Shown here: positions 47,006 to 48,732 of the stretch, piece after piece
Layout: each line of letters starts with the position of its first letter
How positions within the stretch are numbered: the first letter of the stretch is position 1
DNA from: Candidatus Eiseniibacteriota bacterium
GTDB lineage: Bacteria; Eisenbacteria; RBG-16-71-46
Length of the DNA stretch: 48,732 bases
Reading direction: 5' to 3'
Assembly (NCBI GenBank): GCA_025357055.1
Contig: JANXPZ010000180.1
Location: 1-48,732, forward strand
The notes under the pieces: generated by a model
The model's database searches: none
The model's input: the letters and a program-made list of their open reading frames with translations, nothing else
What the model was told of the DNA's origin: nothing
Made by a program: the position numbers and the translations under genes

Positions 47006-47866
47006 CTACTTGCGCAACCAGACGATCGGCCGCCGCTGTGACCCGCCTTCTTCGGCTGCCGGCTTGGCCTTCAGGTCACGGTTGCCCGGATCGATCTGGT
47101 AGGCCCAGTCGAGCGTGACCTGGGTCGGCCCCACCGCGGTGACACGGACCTTGGCGAAGTGGTTGTCGCGGGTCCAGACCACGTAGGCATGCCCGACGAC
47201 GGCCTCGACCGTGCCGCTCGGGGACCAGCCCGAATCGGCATCGGGGGCGAAGTCCACGGCGTCGAGGGAGGAGACGTAGCCCGCATCCTGGATGTCCGTC
47301 GAATAGTCGGGGACGAAGAGCTGCTGGTGGATGAACCCGGTGGTCGAGTCCTCGTAGTAGGCGAAGAAGATGTCCGCCGGCGGGTCGACGGTGCTGGTGC
47401 GGGCGAAGGCCGAGAAGTCGTAGCCGATGTTCGCGGCGGAGATCATGGAGTTGTTGAGCACCAACCCGGTGCCCGCCGGCCGGGGCGTGTCGAAGACGTC
47501 GTTGTAGGACAGGTCGCTCTCGGCGCCCGCCCGGTTCACCGCCGCGACCGCGAAGAAGCGCGTCACGCCGTTCGCCAGCCCCGTGACCACGTACTCGACG
47601 TACTCGGCGCCCGCCGGGGCCGGGATCGCCGCGATGCGCGTGTATTCGCAGTCCACGCCACCGCAAGGTCCCTCGTAGATGCGGTAACCGGCCACGTCGG
47701 CCTCGGTGTTCGCCAGCCAGACCAGCGTGACCTCGCCATCACCGGTGACGCTGAACAACCCCCGCGGCGCAGCCGGCGGGACGATGATGACGGGGGCGGT
47801 GGTCTTCTCGCTGCATCCGGTGAGGAGGATGCCGAGCATCATGAGCGGCAGAAGTAGCTTGTTCAT
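47006..47866 (-). CDS. lipoprotein with fibronectin type III domain
   Basis: A 286-residue product from ATG 47866 (GGGAGGG upstream). A clear lipobox (MLGILLTGCSEKTT) marks a lipoprotein. Residues ~35-130 form an FN3 domain (APRGLFSVTGDGEVTLVWLA; DVAGYRIYEG; YVVTGLANGVTRFFAVAAVN). Residues 150-270 form an unrecognised beta-rich domain. It is the first gene of a three-gene leftward cluster with the two CxxCH proteins (12-base gap to the next), perhaps an assembly or surface-binding partner. Confidence 0.85.
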   Translation of the reverse strand: MNKLLLPLMMLGILLTGCSEKTTAPVIIVPPAAPRGLFSVTGDGEVTLVWLANTEADVAGYRIYEGPCGGVDCEYTRIAAIPAPAGAEYVEYVVTGLANGVTRFFAVAAVNRAGAESDLSYNDVFDTPRPAGTGLVLNNSMISAANIGYDFSAFARTSTVDPPADIFFAYYEDSTTGFIHQQLFVPDYSTDIQDAGYVSSLDAVDFAPDADSGWSPSGTVEAVVGHAYVVWTRDNHFAKVRVTAVGPTQVTLDWAYQIDPGNRDLKAKPAAEEGGSQRRPIVWLRK

Positions 47867-48732
47867 CGGTTTCCCTCCCGGTCGGACGTGGTGGTGGCGG
47901 GGTTCTTCACCGGCATCATATGGGCAACGGCCGTGCCATGCCATGTCGCCGGCCGCGCGGGGCGGGGGGCGGGCGCAACCCCTTGCGGGTCAACGCGGGA
48001 AAAGCGCCGAGCCGCCCTGCGGGAGGCCCGCGGAGCGGCTCGATCGTGCAACCGGGACGCAGGTGTGAACCTGGCGCCACACTGTCTTGAACATAACAGG
48101 ACACCGGCCTGTATCGGATGTGTTCAGCCGGGACATCCCCCAATGTCGGCCAACCACGTCCTGGGCCGGTGCCCTGAAACCCGGAGCGGGCCGAATCCGC
48201 GCGCTGAGGATGCGAAGACCGGGTGTGCCTGCCTGCTCGGCGTCAGGCTCCGACTCGTTCCGGGTGAATCGTTCAAAATCCGAGCTAGGCGGTTGCAAGA
48301 GATGGTCAGTTGTCTAGTGACTGGGGCTCGTACCCTCGACCGAATCCTGCATTGCCGCCTAGCCCAGACGTTCATCCGGTAGTGACACCGGATCTTTGGA
48401 GGTCCCCCCCTCCGCCGGCAGACGTACAGCACGTGACGTGCCATCGACTCGTCAAGTCAGAACGATTCGTTCAACGCATTGCCCTGCAACGACAACCACG
48501 TTTGGTCCGATCCGATTGAAGATCCCGTGCGAAGCTCGGCAAGGCGAAAACCCTAAAGACATTTGATAGTTCCGCGACCTCCAGGCTAAACACATGGACC
48601 ACATGGTCTTCGATGCGAAGACAATTGATAGCGGGATTGGCAATGGACCTGCTAGTCGGGCGTGGGGCGGGATCCATCTTCGGGAACGCGGGATCCCGGG
48701 CAGGTCCGGAGACCTCGGTGTGATCCGGCACG
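47867..48732. other. 866-base terminal region without recognised gene
   Basis: From about 48065 the GC content is visibly lower. It holds a dyad GTCTTCG-ATG-CGAAGAC (48606-48622) and short open frames that I do not recognise. The first ~200 bases should contain the promoter of the lipoprotein gene. The lower-GC part may be a decayed acquisition or the edge of a gene beyond the window. Confidence 0.45.

Noticed and set aside
48471-48731. 86-codon minus-strand frame at the window end
   Set aside because: No recognisable domain, no convincing ribosome-binding site, and overlapping frames are equally open.

Overview
This is a high-GC chromosomal window from a diderm bacterium. lpxH points to lipid A synthesis. 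There is a PorV/PorQ-like outer-membrane protein, and a very large secreted FG-GAP protein ends in a FlgD-Ig/type IX-like sorting domain. This mix, with NHL proteins and an NtrC/sigma-54 regulator, is most like Candidatus Eisenbacteria or a related FCB/Gemmatimonadota-type lineage. That placement is an inference from gene style; no rRNA, tRNA or CRISPR was found.

Layout. 1-1839: end-truncated membrane sensor-like protein. 2014-3024: NFACT-R protein. 3025-6323: a patch of lower-GC, defence-like genes (DUF3883 protein, PD-(D/E)XK-like protein, unknown protein, HNH endonuclease), ending 14 bases from the stop of selB (6338-8248). 8428-9954: GT39-type glycosyltransferase. 9975-10776: a 74-bp direct repeat enclosing a decayed toxin-antitoxin module. 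10703-12648: methyltransferase and murA. 12937-15202: DUF1684 and NHL proteins on the other strand. 15219-20647: prmC, a four-gene secreted-peptide/thioredoxin-like cluster, prfA, DUF1385 and rpmE. 20875-25463: FG-GAP protein, DinB protein and a YedF-like protein. 25502-30929: rho, then a two-component system with a YbbR protein. 31111-35979: DUF302 protein, lpdA, TPR protein and a soluble hybrid histidine kinase. 36349-39918: a tandem 5'-nucleotidase. 40023-47866: amidase, HtrA protease, lpxH, a PorV-like protein and a cluster of secreted/lipoproteins. 47867-48732: no gene recognised.

The main observation is how new DNA has entered. At two convergent-gene junctions (NFACT-R/selB and GT39/methyltransferase) a cassette sits exactly at a stop codon, and a short copy of that gene's 3' coding end lies on the far side of the cassette in direct orientation. 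One copy is 72/74 identical with both differences synonymous; the other is about 47/54 identical. This looks like recombination that swaps the 3' end of a protein-coding gene while inserting defence or toxin-antitoxin cargo. In addition, a dispersed motif (TCATGAATCGTCCGGGCTAG-like, five copies) abuts stop codons where the conserved rho-rpmE-DUF1385-prfA-prmC-murA order has been opened by extra genes.

Other points of interest are the four-gene cluster between prfA and prmC (polytopic membrane protein, CxxC thioredoxin-like protein, two small secreted hydrophobic Cys-containing proteins), paired secreted proteins each with one CxxCH motif, a sigma-54-like promoter facing a hairpin in the gap upstream of rho, and selenium-related genes (selB and a YedF C-terminal-like protein).
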